From: Anodontia alba
Taxonomy: Eukaryota; Mollusca; Bivalvia; Lucinida; Lucinidae
DNA length: 64,000 bases
Assembly: GCA_964016985.1 (NCBI GenBank)
Contig: OZ024836.1
Coordinates: 37,876,152 to 37,940,151 of the forward strand
Reading direction: 5' to 3'
Made by a program: the position numbers and the translations under genes. The notes beneath the pieces are model-generated. The model ran no database searches. It was given only the letters and a program-made list of their open reading frames with translations, and had not been told where the DNA came from. Shown here in pieces: positions 21,844 to 32,300 of this stretch (positions are counted from its first letter, which is position 1; each line of letters starts with the position of its first letter).

Positions 21844-22043
21844 GGTCTCAGGCTGTGATCCTGTGCAATAGTCCACTTTCACCATTTAAAATTAAAATGT
21901 TACAAGCCACAATGTCAGAAAACGTATCTTTAAGTGAGTATCCAGCAAAGATTTATATCAGCCTGTGCATTCTTACAGTCTGATCAGAATCTTCACTGAG
22001 TGCGTTTTAGATAGCCAAGGATATAAAGTTTACTGTGACTTTT

Positions 22044-22582
22044 GACATCTTTCAGAAAGTCGTTTTTTGCTTGGTGCTTTACACAGATGAAGTTAATTTG
22101 CAAACTTTTGTCATGATTTATTGCAAAACCATTTGTCGTAACTACCTATGTGCACAAAATTTTATTCTAGTCATTGGTTTTTAAAAAATCTAATATTTTC
22201 ACTTTTTCCCATAGTAAAAATGGGTGTAAATTACGCAGAAATCTGTTGGGTAGGTAACTTGTAGGCAGAGTTTCAACAAGTTTTGCTTGTTCAATTTTTC
22301 TGAAATTTTCACAGTATTATTGTGAAACATCAATAATTCAATTCAGCAAAGAAAACTAAAAAATATTTTTTTTAGACAAAAATTTAAAAAAATCACTCTA
22401 CTATAGAAATTGCATAGGTCAGACCAATTTTTGGCTATAAATTTAGTTTTAGGGTAAATATTTGAGAACAAAACACAGAAACAGAAAAGACAAATGGTCT
22501 CTGATAAGATATGGTCAATCAGAACAAAATATTTTCATTTAAAATAAAACGCCAAGCAAAAACCGTCTTTCCGAGTGATGTC
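22044..22582. mobile_element. DNA element J, 540 bp, ~38-bp TIR
   Basis: Left GACATCTTTCAGAAAGTCGT (then TTTTTGCTTGGTGCTTTA). Right TAAAACGCCAAGCAAAAACC (then GTCTTTCCGAGTGATGTC). There is no central palindrome and no transposase ORF. A second copy, interrupted, is 45055-46410 in the opposite orientation. Confidence 0.85.
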
Positions 22583-22694
22583 GAAAGGACATTAGTCATA
22601 CAGCTAATAAAGACTCTGATCAGACTGTGCAGCTGTGCAGGCTGCTTTGAGGCTTCACTGGGTGCACATGTCCGAAGGTACATTTCTTCAAGCC

Positions 22695-22942
22695 ATTACA
22701 AAAACATGCCTATTCAAATATATAGAAAATTTCACCTCCAAAAACTGAAAATTTTCAGATAAAAACATTGATTTTTTTCATATTTCTGCTCAAAATCGAG
22801 GCGGTTCTAATGAGTACCACAGTCTATGATTTTGAGCAGAAATAAGAAAAATAATGTATACCCCTATAAACCTCAGTTTTACTACCGGTATATAAAAGTG
22901 GGGTTTGAGGGTGTCAAAAGTATTTAGGCATGTTTTCTTGAT
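22695..22942. mobile_element. MITE family C, reverse orientation
   Basis: ATTACAAAAACATGCCTATT at the left, TTAGGCATGTTTTCTTGATG at the right. One arm of the GTGGGTACTC hairpin is missing. Confidence 0.75.
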
Positions 22943-23059
22943 GTGTGTTTCTTATGAATGTAAAATTATGTAAAAATCTCATTTTAAGCAAGAGTGATGT
23001 TAGCTGATTTTTTTGAAATTTTGCAAACAAACCTTCAAACCATATTTATCCCAAATATT

Positions 23060-23271
23060 CAGGGCCCAATTGTTTAAAGCATTGTTAGCTTATTGAGCTG
23101 GTTAATGACAAACTGGTTAACATTGTAGCTAAGATATTTTCAGATACATTGATAGTTTTGCTGCAAAAATGTGAGTAGCTTTTGCAATGCAAAATATTCG
23201 ACATATTTCAAAATAGAAATTTTAACATCACGTTAGCTAACAACTCATTAAGTTTTGAACAACAGGGCCCA
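23060..23271. mobile_element. MITE family D
   Basis: CAGGGCCCAATTGTTTAAAG at the left, TTTTGAACAACAGGGCCCA at the right. A worn TGTGAGTAGCTTTTGCAATG core is present. Confidence 0.75.
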
Positions 23272-23462
23272 TATAACCATTTGCATATTTATTTATTCTA
23301 AAATTTGAACGTCCATTTACAACTGTTAATGTGTCTAAACTGTGCTGCCTGATTGCTGAGGGACTTCTAATGAGTACCCACCACATATATTCAGAGTTTG
23401 CTTCTTGGGTGCAGGATTGAGAGATTTCTACATAATTTGCAGTGTTGGCCCCAAAACACAAA

Positions 23463-23567
23463 CCCAGCAGGCACATGACGTTTATACAACGTCGGCTCTA
23501 CGTCGACGTTGCATGACGTTGCATCGACGTTGAGGCAACGTTGTATTAACGTCATGTGCCCGCTGGG
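23463..23567. mobile_element. 105-bp palindromic element (CCCAGCAGGCACATGACGTT ends)
   Basis: Nearly the whole length is one inverted repeat: CCCAGCAGGCACATGACGTT / AACGTCATGTGCCCGCTGGG, with the inner CGACGTTGCATGACG repeat. A shorter relative is 24271-24355 (CCAGCAACACAAAATGTTGA / GTGTGCCTGCTGGG). It lies in the last intron, about 260 bases before the final exon. Confidence 0.85.
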
Positions 23568-23823
23568 AATTGTCTGCTTAGTATGTTAACACTAAATGAT
23601 GAAATTGGGCACATTTGAGTTCCTTCTGTGCTAAATTTGGTAATTCAGTAGTCTTGCAAGTTCCTTTAATCTGACATTAAATTCCATACTGGTATTTTTC
23701 TTATTTCTCCATGACTACATTTTTTCATGGAGAAATAAGAAAGAAAATTAGTACCTCTTGGTTGGAAAAGAACACCTTATGTGGAGCAGTGTTTATTTCT
23801 CTCTTCTCTTTTTTTCTTTGCAG

Positions 23824-23972
23824 GTGGTAAAATGAACCTTCCTTGGGGCTTGCCGAAAGAATACTTCAAAGCATTTAAAGGTTGTTTAGGAGATGTATAT
23901 ATAAACAATTTTGAATTAAATTTATTTAAACAAAGAAAAGGACAGAGTAATACGATAGAGTTTTGTCACTGA
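23824..23972 (+). CDS. Laminin G gene, last coding exon and stop
   Basis: Acceptor CTTTTTTTCTTTGCAG; stop TGA at 23970-23972. It encodes FKGCLGDVYINNFELN and ends in IEFCH, supplying both cysteines of the C-terminal LG disulfide. A stop right after this Cys is usual for proteins ending in an LG module. No convincing AATAAA lies close downstream; the 3' UTR runs into MITE remnants. Confidence 0.93.
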
Positions 23973-25390
23973 TATTTGTGGATATTTGTGTTTATTTTAA
24001 GAGTCAAGCTGGGCATTATGAAAACAGTTCTTTAAGAAGGTTCTGCCAAGATTCTTCAAATTAAGGTGAATTGACAGATAAACCGCCAACGCAGATTATT
24101 CAGTATTTGTCTCCAGTTTTAAAGAACACAATTTTTCAAGGAAATAACTTCCTTCTCCTGTGAGAAATTCTTCTCTTAAAGTGCAAATGACTTTGTGAAG
24201 GAATTCGTGTGTACTGGAAACAAAAAATCTTTTCTGCTTGAGTAGTTTCCCTCTGAGAAGGGAGGCGGTACCAGCAACACAAAATGTTGAAACAACATTG
24301 ATTCAACGTCAAGACGTTGAATCAATGTTGTTTCAATGCTGTGTGCCTGCTGGGATTAACTTTCCTCTTAGAGTGCTCTCTCTTTGAGGAATGTCTATTC
24401 ACCTTGAGAAGATCAGATACACTGTCAGCATTTTAGCAGAATGTATATACTCTCAGGGGAGGCAAATCTGCCAAAATGCTTTTGCATCCCTCTTGAAAAG
24501 GAGTCTAACATGAAATAATTTGCTTTTCTTTAGGAGCAAATTCTATGCTTTTAGAGAAGGTTGCTTTTCAGAAGGAATGATATGCTGGAAAGCAAACAAG
24601 AAGTCACGAAATTTGTCTCCCTTGTAAATAATGACAGAAAATCTACCAATTGTTTCCATGCACCCTTAGTTGAAAGGAATACACCTGTGGCTTGTGGGAT
24701 TTATGCCTTCTAGAGGATACTGCTGTCAGACGATCTTATTTTTATGATAGAAAAAGAGTTGAAAGATGGAAAATTAAAAACAAATCATAAATAACTGACC
24801 CGAACTAACCTACAAAAATCAAACTACAAAGAAAATGTCAATACTAGATTGTGCAGTTGATAGCACGCCATCCCAAAATACCCATGCTCTGTGCTAATGT
24901 GCTAATAGCATGACAGACAGACAGATGAACTGAAAAATAATGTTGCCCTTGCACACCCTTAACATGAGGGGAAGTCATATAGCAAGTTTGATTAAATTCT
25001 GCCCAGTGGCTTAGGAGGAGATAGTGTGACAAACGAATGGACAGACAGACAGATGGTGGTGTTTACAATATCCCCTTTACTAAAGCATGGAGTTTATTAG
25101 ACTGAATCAACTTGAATACAAATTGATACAAAATGTTTGCAAGGGAGATAACTTTTGTGACCACCTGTTTGCTTTTCTGTATGGCAAGACACTCCAGAAA
25201 GGGAGTGTACTAAAATAGAGGAGCAAAGTCTTTCATGTTTGAATAGACTCTTTTTCAGAAGGGAGGCGATTCCAATTACCTGGAGAAGTATGAATTCCCT
25301 GCTTATCAAGAGCTGTGCTAATAGTACCTTTCTTATGGAGGTGTTTTCATAATGGAAGAACTGCCCTTGTCCAATCTGTGGACAGAGACG
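23973..25390. other. 3' flank of laminin G gene: probable 3' UTR and MITE fragments
   Basis: No coding exon seen. 24060-24660 contains scattered pieces of the AAAAGGAAAGAATTTGCTCC family (see 44756-44870), split by the palindrome at 24271-24355. 24860-25075 ends in CAGACAGACAGA-type sequence like other dispersed elements. A polyadenylation site is not clear. Confidence 0.45.
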
Positions 25391-25639
25391 ATATATGAGC
25401 CAGTGCACGACAAAATCTACAATAAGGCTTGTGCGACCAGCAAAGACTCAGATCAGCCTGCACATCCATGCAGTTTGATCCCAGTCTTTGCTGATCGCAT
25501 GTATCTTCTACAGCCTCTAGGCCTATCCAGAGGGGAATAAACGAGAACCCTTGCCATACTGGGTGGATGTATAGACTGATCTGAGTCTTTGCTGGTCACA
25601 CAGGTCTTATTGTAGGTTTTGTTGTGCATTGGCTCATAT
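25391..25639. mobile_element. MITE family E (ATATGAGCCAGTGCACGACA ends, long TIR)
   Basis: Left ATATGAGCCAGTGCACGACA and right TTGTGCATTGGCTCATAT. The inverted repeat extends about 60 bp inwards through AATAAGGCTTGTGCGACCAG and CAAAGACTCAGATCAG. Core CATCCATGCAGTTTGATCCC. A second copy (53698-54013) sits at the end of a TA run. Confidence 0.85.
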
Positions 25640-25751
25640 TAGACTGCACCTCTTGCAGTGTATAGCATCAGTGCAGGACTACTTGCGACCCAGGCTAACA
25701 GATTCAAAGGAACCTCTTATTATCCTTTGAATCTTTGCAGTTCACTACTTA

Positions 25752-25973
25752 TGGTAAATGTCCTAAAATTTTGAACACTTTATTCCATTTTTTTTTTTTT
25801 TGCCTAACTATTGCTTTTTGTGTAGTTGTTTCTTAAAACACTTAATGGAATGACAAACAGTGTAGACCCTGATAAAACTGCTCCTTCAGGAACAGTCAGA
25901 TCTAGGTCTACACTGTTTGCATATGCAATTTTTTCAGACACTTTGATGTACGAAGTTTCAGGACACTTACCGT
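25752..25973. mobile_element. MITE family G (GGTAAATGTCCTAAAATTTT ends), main hairpin core
   Basis: TGGTAAATGTCCTAAAATTT at the left, TTTCAGGACACTTACCGT at the right. Central hairpin ACAAACAGTGTAGACCCTGA / CTAGGTCTACACTGTTTGC, tip CTGCTCCTTCAGGAACAG. A sister copy is 62089-62279. Confidence 0.8.
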
Positions 25974-26700
25974 ACTGGTAAATTGGTCTGGTTTCCAGTG
26001 CCTGGTATGTTGGTCTGGTTCCCAACTACAAGTATATTGATATATTGGTCTGGTTCTCAACTTCTCATTCATTTCATAAATATATAAAATGTAAGCTTTT
26101 GAAGCTGGGATTCCTTAAAATTTGTCAGGAACCCTTTTTTTTTTAGTCATACTAGTGTCTGGCCTAATTTTCAAAAATACCGTCGTCTTTTTCAATATTT
26201 ATAGGACATTTTTTTTTTAATTATTGTAACATTGCATTAAGACTTTGACAATTATGCCCACTTTCCACATAAAATATATTCAAATATGGGCATCAAGAAA
26301 TATAATTATACCAATATAATTTGTAATATGGGTACTGCTAATTGTTTCCCCAGTAGTTCAAGCATTATCCTGACTTTGACTAAAATACAACTGTATCTTA
26401 GTCTCAGCCTGACATCAGACAGCATGTGATCTAGACAGGGAACCAGACAGACTGGTACCAGTATATGTTCAGCCTGACATCAGAAAGCATGTGATCTAGA
26501 CTGGCACAAGTATATATTCTGTAAGAGATGGAAAATGAAAAGGCAGACAGCAATATACCCAAGTCAGACTGCACTACTGTGCAATATGACCTGATTCTTT
26601 GCTGTTTCCACATGGGCGGTTTTCACAGTTCCAGACTCAGGTTTGCTTGTCTTAATGTCCAAGTTTTGAATTTTGTCTGCCTGAGGCAATGCATGTTGAC
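25974..26700. other. Intergenic stretch, nothing recognised
   Basis: AT-rich DNA with a short repeated phrase (TTGGTCTGGTT at 25983, 26012, 26045; CAGCCTGACATCAGA at 26405 and 26472). No gene or repeat ends are seen. Confidence 0.4.
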
Positions 26701-26707
26701 TGTACAC

Positions 26708-26921
26708 TTAACCCTTGGCATGCTGAATAAATTAAGATGCCATGCCCACTTATAATTCTCAGCCAATCAGATTCTTTGATCCAGATTGTTGATATGAATT
26801 CAGATACTTAATGGCAAATAGTGCAGATTCAGATTAGTTGGCTTCTTCAGAAACCAACTGATCTGGATCTACACTGTTTGCAAAGGCAGAGTATATCCAG
26901 GTTCAGCAGGACAAGGGTCAA
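26708..26921. mobile_element. TTAA MITE family B
   Basis: TTAACCCTTGGCATGCTGAA at the left, TTCAGCAGGACAAGGGTCAA at the right (one TTAA changed to TCAA). The main-module hairpin has the tip TTGGCTTCTTCAGAAACCAA. Confidence 0.85.
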
Positions 26922-27130
26922 TTCATTGAAGCAGTGTTTTTCCTGTTAGTGCCAGCAATGTCTTCACTTGACTTTTCTGGGTTTTGTTGGTTGCATGATC
27001 TTGACTGGATTGATGAAGCTTTAGGGACATCAAGAGGACTGAATACATTTTGCAGGTTTTCTGCCATCACTTATCAGAGACAATTTTTGTGACTTCCTGC
27101 ACATTAAACCTCTTCTAAGGTAAGAATTAC

Positions 27131-28898
27131 CTCAAAACTGGGCCAACCTCGGTGGCTCAGTTGGATGCGTGTCTGACTGGTGATCAGGAGGTCATGGGTT
27201 CGATACCCTGCTGTGTCCAGCCTGTGGGGTACTGCAACATTCTTTCATGGAGATTGATCAAGAAATATTTTCTGTGGTTATTCTCTCCCTTCCACTGATT
27301 CAAGAAGGGCAGTTGTCATTTTCTGGCTAAAGGATGTGCACAATACTGGTTAACCACTTAGAGGACTAAGCCTGCCCAGTAAAACTGTGGCTAGGTAAAC
27401 TGACGATGCTCAACATGATCCCAATGGGTTGACTGGGCCATAAAACCTCAAGCACTCAGCATGATCCCAATGGGTTGACTGGGCCATAAAACCTCAAGCA
27501 CTCAGCATGATCCCAATGGGTTGACTGGGCCATAAAACCTCAAGCACTCAGCATGATCCCAATGGGTTGACTAGGCCATAAAACCTCAAGCACTCAGCAT
27601 GATCACAATGGGTTGACTGGGCCATAAAACATCAAGCACTCAACATGATCCCAATTGGTTGACTGGGCCATAAAACCTCAAACACTCAGCATGATCACAA
27701 TGGGTTGACTGGGCCATAAAACCTCAAGCACTCAGCATGATCACAATGGGTTGACTGGGCCATAAAACCTCAAGCACTCAGCATGATCACAATGGGTTCA
27801 CTGGGCAATAAAACCTCAAGCACTCAGCATGATCACAATGGGTTGACTGGGCCATAAAACCTCAAGCACTCAGCATGATCCCAATGGGTTGACTGGGCCA
27901 TAAAACCTCAAGCACTCAGCATGATCCCAATGGGTTGACTGGGCCATAAAACCTCAAGCACTCAGCATGATCCCAATGGGTTGACTGGGCCATAAAACCT
28001 CAAGCACTCAGCATGATCACAATGGGTTGACTGGGCCATAAAACCTCAAGCACTCAGCATGATCACAATGGGTTGACTGGCCATAAAACCTCAAGCACTC
28101 AGCATGATCACAATGGGTTGACTGGGCCATAAAACCTCAAGCACTCAGCATGATCACAATGGGTTGACTGGGCCATAAATCCTCAAGCACTCAGCATGAT
28201 CACAATGGGTTGACTGGGCCATAAAACCTCAAGCACTCAGCATGATCCCAATGGGTTGACTGGGCCATAAAACCTCAAGCACTCAGCATGATCACAATGG
28301 GTTGACTGGGCCATAAAACCTCAAGCACTCAGCATGATCACAATGGGTTCACTGGGCCATAAAACCTCAAGCACTCAGCATGATCACAATGGGTTGACTG
28401 GGCCATAAAACCTCAAGCACTCAGCATGATCACAATGGGTTGACTGGGCCATAAATCCTCAAGCACTCAGCATGATCACAATGGGTTGACTGGGCCATAA
28501 AACCTCAAGCACTCAGCATGATCCCAATGGGTTGACTGGGCCATAAAACCTCAAGCACTCAGCATGATCCCAATGGGTTGACTGGGCCATAAAACCTCAA
28601 GCACTCAGCATGATCACAATGGGTTGACTGGGCCATAAAACCTAAAGCACTCAACATGATCCCAATGGGTTGACTGGGCCATAAAACCTAAAGCACTCAG
28701 CATGATCACAATGGGTTGACTGGGCCATAAAACCTCAAGCACTCAGCATGATCACAATGGGTTGACTGGGCCATAAAACCTAAAGCACTCAACATGATCC
28801 CAATGGGTTGACTGGGCCATAAAACCTAAAGCACTCAACATGATCCCAATGGTTTGACTGGGCCATACAACCTCAACACAAACAAATACTCAAAAGTG
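27131..28898 (+). mobile_element. SINE type A with internally expanded 3' end, flanked by TSD
   Basis: The head begins near 27141 (CCAACCTCGGTGGCTCAGTT) and the normal tail (CCTCAACACAAACAAATA) ends near 28888. The flanks CTCAAAACTG (27131-27140) and CTCAAAAGTG (28889-28898) look like a 10-bp target-site duplication with one mismatch. The array and both SINE ends therefore belong to one insertion that grew from about 305 bp to 1.75 kb. Confidence 0.88.
27409..28872. repeat. 46-bp minisatellite derived from a SINE 3' end (~32 units)
   Basis: The unit AAGCACTCAGCATGATCCCA plus ATGGGTTGACTGGGCCATAA plus AACCTC repeats about 32 times. Two main variants differ at one base (ATGATCCCAA / ATGATCACAA). 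Rarer variants (GGGTTCACTGGG, CCATAAATCC, CCTAAAGC) recur in blocks, so several units were copied together. The same words occur once in ordinary type A SINEs. Confidence 0.95.
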
Positions 28899-29067
28899 AA
28901 GCAAGTATCTTTCCCTTTAGAGCAGACCCCTAGACTCCTTTGCACTAGAAAAAAAGGCCAAAAAAAAAGAAGGAAATTGAATACCGCACCCCCCCCCCCC
29001 TTCTGAAAGTGTATCAGTTCCACATAAAGCATCATTAGCAGCTAAATAGAATTTCACTGGTTCTGTA

Positions 29068-29479
29068 TTTACCCTAAGTATTCATACACCTCAACCATAT
29101 TTATTTTAAAATTTGAACAAGTACACCACAACCTCCTTATAACACTATTTTTGGGTTCCAAAGCATAAACCGTGTTAGTTATACAACCTTGTTATATCCA
29201 AACAAAAATGCATAGATTATATAGAAAAATGACCATTTATGGTCATTTTTCTATATAATCTATACATTTTTGGGATCTATTTTTGAACCCTGTTGTATAT
29301 ACAAAACTGTGTTATAATGAACTGTGTTATAAAGAGGTTAATGTGTACGAATTACTATCAGATGTTGTGTCTAAAAATTGCTGGATGAGTGGCAAACAGT
29401 GTAGACCTTTGTGAGAGGCCTCGTCTCATCTGGGCCTACACTGTTTTCCCCAGCCTGTCTGTCCAAATTTGTACGGTAA
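29068..29479. mobile_element. MITE family A copy split by a Tc1-like MITE
   Basis: The left part 29068-29121 (TTTACCCTAAGTATTCATAC) and right part 29348-29479 (main hairpin GGCAAACAGTGTAGACC / GGGCCTACACTGTTT, then CTGTCTGTCCAAATTTGTAC) are halves of one family A element. Confidence 0.7.
29122..29347. mobile_element. Tc1/mariner-like MITE family F (TACACCACAACCTCNTTATA ends)
   Basis: TACACCACAACCTCCTTATA at the left, TATAAAGAGGTTAATGTGTA at the right; the flanking TA is consistent with TA targeting. Central perfect hairpin: ATAGATTATATAGAAAAATG ACCATTTATGGT CATTTTTCTATATAATCTAT. It is nested inside a family A MITE. Copies: 60784-61005, and worn ones at 17740-17985 and 40915-41165. Confidence 0.88.
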
Positions 29480-29904
29480 ATTATGAATCTGGTGAAGTGG
29501 TCCTCTCTTCTGAAAAGGGATGTTCCTCTTTTAGAGAAGAACCTTTTTTAGAAGGGACTTGGTATACAGAAGAACAAGTAGGAAGTCACAAAAGTTGTCT
29601 TCAGCTGTCAGAGGAAATTTCGATACAACTTGGCCCAGAAGGAAAGTGGTTATGTAAAGAGGCCTGTCTTACTGACCTCTATTGAAGAGACCTGTATTAC
29701 TGACTTGTAGACTGGAGATATTTTGTTGGTAACAGGAAATATATTATTGCTTTGCTGAAAGATGGTGTAGAACAGATTCGCTTTGAATGTCTAATGTAGG
29801 AAGTGTGTTTCTGAGATCACATAAGCACCCTAGTGAAGTCACATGTGACAAGCAAAGATCAACATGTTTATAGCTGTAGACAAGAGGGTCTACAGATAAA
29901 TATT

Positions 29905-30025
29905 TTTCTTATTTCTCCACAAGAATTAACATTTGTTGTGGGTACTCATGAGAAGCGCCTCAATGAGGCGCTTCTCATGAGTACCGACAACATATGGCTT
30001 TGTGAAGAAATAAAAAAAAAAAATA
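29905..30025. mobile_element. GTGGGTACTCATGAGAAGC hairpin with ATTTTTCTTATTTCTCCAC flanks
   Basis: Arms TTGTTGTGGGTACTCATGAG / CTCATGAGTACCGACAACAT, tip GCGCCTCAATGAGGCGC. The outer context (ATTTTTCTTATTTCTCCACA / TGTGAAGAAATAAAAAAAAA) matches 41266-41425 and 57090-57235. Confidence 0.7.
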
Positions 30026-30251
30026 ATTTCTGGATAATCCTCGTATTTGATTTGATTACATGTGCTTAAATTATGTGTGTATTGTTATGATCCATGGACT
30101 GTGGATGTTTCAGCACTGACAACTTGAACCAGAATTGGTTCTTCAAGGAAAACGAAATCCCATAAAAATATTCCCATGTAAATATTTTATCTAAAAAAAT
30201 CCGTCTGTGGCATTTATTATTATTATTTTTTTTTTTTGTGGCATTAATTGG

Positions 30252-30554
30252 ATGGTTGGATTGGAGTTTAATGGCCCACTCAACACTATTAGGGTCATAT
30301 CCAGCTGGTCAGTTTACCTAACCACACTTTTCCTGGGCAGGTGTAGTCCTCTAAGTAGTTAAACTGTACTTGTGCACATTGTTTTGCGAGACACTAACAA
30401 CTGCCCTTCTTGAATCAGCAGAAGGGAGAGAATGACTAGAAAATATTTCATGATCAATCTCCACAAAAGAATGTTGCCAGACCTGGCAGGGGTCTCTCTC
30501 ACAACCTCCTGATCACCAGTCAGACACACATCCAGCTGAGCCACAGAGGCCGGC
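30252..30554 (-). mobile_element. SINE type A
   Basis: In reverse: tail GAGTTTAATGGCCCACTCAA at 30267, body (GCAGGTGTAGTCCTCTAAG), head ending GAGCCACAGAGGCCGGC at 30554. The B box is changed (GGTCTCTCTCACAACC on the + strand). Confidence 0.8.
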
Positions 30555-30609
30555 TTTTGTGGCATTGGCTTCATTTGGAGTCATGGTATACGATATTCAA
30601 ACAACCACC

Positions 30610-31034
30610 TCACCATACTTACTCCAAAATTTGAACAAAATCTCCAAAATGTGGAGGAATTGCAAACAGTGCAGACCCTGCTCAAACTGCTGCAGTTTGA
30701 TCTGGGTCTATGCTGCTTACTCTTGCCTGTCTTTCTGAATATTTAGGGTAAATATCATCACGAGAACATACCTATGTAATTTTGACCCCCTAAAACCCCA
30801 CTTTTATATAGTAAAACTGGGGTTTACAGGGGTATACATTATTTTTCTTATTTCTGCTCAAAAACATAGAATGTGGGTACTCGTTAGAACCGCCTCGCTG
30901 AGGCGGTTCTAACGAATACCTACAATCTATGTTTTTAGCAGAAAAAAGAAAAATATCAGGATCTTTATTCTAAAAAGTTCCAGATTTTGGAGGTAAAATT
31001 TTCTATAAATTTGAATAGGCATGTTTTCGTAATG
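30610..31034. mobile_element. Family A MITE remnant abutting a family C MITE
   Basis: 30610-30755 has GCAAACAGTGCAGACCCTGC / GATCTGGGTCTATGCTGC and ends TATTTAGGGTAAATAT. 30757-31034 is family C (ATCACGAGAACATACCTATG / GAATAGGCATGTTTTCGTAAT), with the perfect hairpin ATGTGGGTACTCGTTAGAAC and tip CCGCCTCGCTGAGGCGG. Confidence 0.8.
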
Positions 31035-31300
31035 GATAAACTGCATGATGACAAAACTGCAGACTAGTGGGCACATTCTGGTCAGGACATGCAACTGGCT
31101 TTTCAAAACCAACTCATATATTTCTGGGCATATAAACAAGGCATGCTCTTTATGCCCTTAGACAGGTTATCTCCAGATACAACCCAACTACGGTCAATCT
31201 TTAATGGCTCGCATATTTTTGGGACCATGGCAGTCGAGATATGGAAAGTTCGAGCCACTGAGGGTTATTCATGGCACCAGGTTAGGAAGCAAAATATGAT
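31035..31300. other. Short unassigned stretch
   Basis: No MITE ends or splice-competent coding sequence recognised. A 72-codon ORF (31089-31307) has no family features. Confidence 0.35.
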
Positions 31301-31301
31301 A

Positions 31302-31431
31302 ATTTAGGGAAATCTTCTCAATCCTCTACACAATAATGGTATGTTGAGTGTACTCATAAGAATTGTCTCAGTGAGGCAATTGTTATGCATTCACACAACA
31401 TACAATTTCATGATAAGAAAATTTCCCTAAG
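31302..31431. mobile_element. Small MITE (TTTAGGGAAATCTTCTC ends) with TACTCATAAGAATTG hairpin
   Basis: TTTAGGGAAATCTTCTC / GATAAGAAAATTTCCCTAA ends enclose TATGTTGAGTGTACTCATAA / TTATGCATTCACACAACATA, tip TTGTCTCAGTGAGGCAA. It carries the second hairpin module in yet another outer family. Confidence 0.65.
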
Positions 31432-31561
31432 TATTTGTTTTCTTGAGCTATCGGAAGAATTTTGTGGGACTCAAAAATTGAGTTCAAATTAGCCATGGTA
31501 AACGAGCCATCGCTGTTCAAGCTTTTAGGGTTTGACTATTTTTTGAGAGGGTTTGAAAAAC

Positions 31562-32080
31562 TTAAAGGGGAATGCAACCTTAAAAGGATTTATGCTTTAA
31601 AATAAAGAAATTTACAAATAATGAATTTTGACACAAATTTGATCAAAATCGGTGGAAAAGTAAGTAAGTTATAGACAATTGAATATTTTAACATTGGTGG
31701 AATTGGTGCCGCCATTTTGAATATTTAATGAGGTTTCATAAAAATTAAAATTCCTTTCATAAAGGTAGTTATTCTCATAAAGTTTGTTTATTTTGGGGGA
31801 AATGGTTGCTTGTCACTAGAATTAAAAGATTATAAAAAAATCTGTAGCAAAATTATTCTTAAAACGCTTTATAATTTGGTTTTGCATATTTAATTTGGGA
31901 TGTGTGACGTCACAAAGCCTACAATATGGTGGCATCCATGACAGCCGTTTTTAATATATTCAAACCACCATAACTTCCTTATTTCTAGGCCGATTTTGAA
32001 ACCTCTTGCATCAAAATAAATGGCTTTTAAAGCACTTTACTCTAAAATATACTTACAATTTACATTGCGTTCCCCTTTAA
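31562..32080. mobile_element. 519-bp TTAA element (TTAAAGGGGAATGCAA ends)
   Basis: TTAAAGGGGAATGCAACCTT at the left, TTGCGTTCCCCTTTAA at the right. Interior GTGTGACGTCACAAAGCC and TGCCGCCATTTTGAATATTT. There is no hairpin core and no ORF. The TTAA ends suggest a piggyBac-type target. Confidence 0.8.
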
Positions 32081-32091
32081 GTGGTAATTAT

Positions 32092-32300
32092 ACTGTAATC
32101 ACCCTAAATGTTGGGACACCTCAACTCCTTACTATACTTATCCTGAAACTAAACAGGTCTGACTAAATTTCCATATGCTTAAAGACTGCTGGCTGAGAGG
32201 CAAACAGTGTAGACCCTGTTCAGATGCTGCAGTCTGCAGCATCTGAACACGGTCTACACTATTTGCCAGGCTTCTCTGTCCCATTACTGAGGATTATTAC
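32092..32300. mobile_element. MITE family A
   Basis: ACTGTAATCACCCTAAATGT at the left. Central hairpin GGCAAACAGTGTAGACCCTG / CACGGTCTACACTATTTGCC, tip GATGCTGCAGTCTGCAGCATC. Right end CTGTCCCATTACTGAGG is worn. Confidence 0.7.

Larger units (their letters stand above)
3184..23972 (+). other. Gene model: 3' part of a laminin G / EGF extracellular matrix protein (9 exons)
   Basis: Nine exons (3184-3306, 4437-4554, 7532-7643, 10618-10734, 11709-11895, 14816-14897, 16335-16571, 19666-19769, 23824-23972) total 1229 bases. Joined, they give one uninterrupted frame of 408 codons plus a TGA stop. All eight introns are GT-AG with polypyrimidine-rich acceptors. The domain order is laminin G (exons 1 to early 5), one six-cysteine EGF (exon 5), laminin G (exons 6-9), stop. 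This C-terminal order is seen in pikachurin (EGFLAM), agrin and eyes-shut, which are secreted proteins that bind dystroglycan or other matrix partners. The final LG has the usual disulfide pair (FKGC and the terminal FCH). The first LG has Ala (FTGALQR) where the first Cys is expected. The first exon opens at split phase with no signal peptide, so upstream exons lie outside the window. Which family member it is cannot be settled here; pikachurin-like is my best guess. Confidence 0.9.

Noticed and set aside
24000..25390. Further exon of the laminin G gene after 23972
   Set aside because: The stop directly follows the last LG cysteine, as in related proteins, and no LG-like sequence follows.
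27409..28872. Regular 46-bp repeats reminiscent of a CRISPR array
   Set aside because: There are no unique spacers; units are contiguous and derive from a SINE tail in a eukaryotic genome.
29389..29685. 98-codon ORF downstream of a family A MITE
   Set aside because: It starts inside the MITE hairpin; no splice sites or conserved motif support it.
29833..30069. 78-codon ORF
   Set aside because: It consists mainly of the second-module hairpin translated through both arms.
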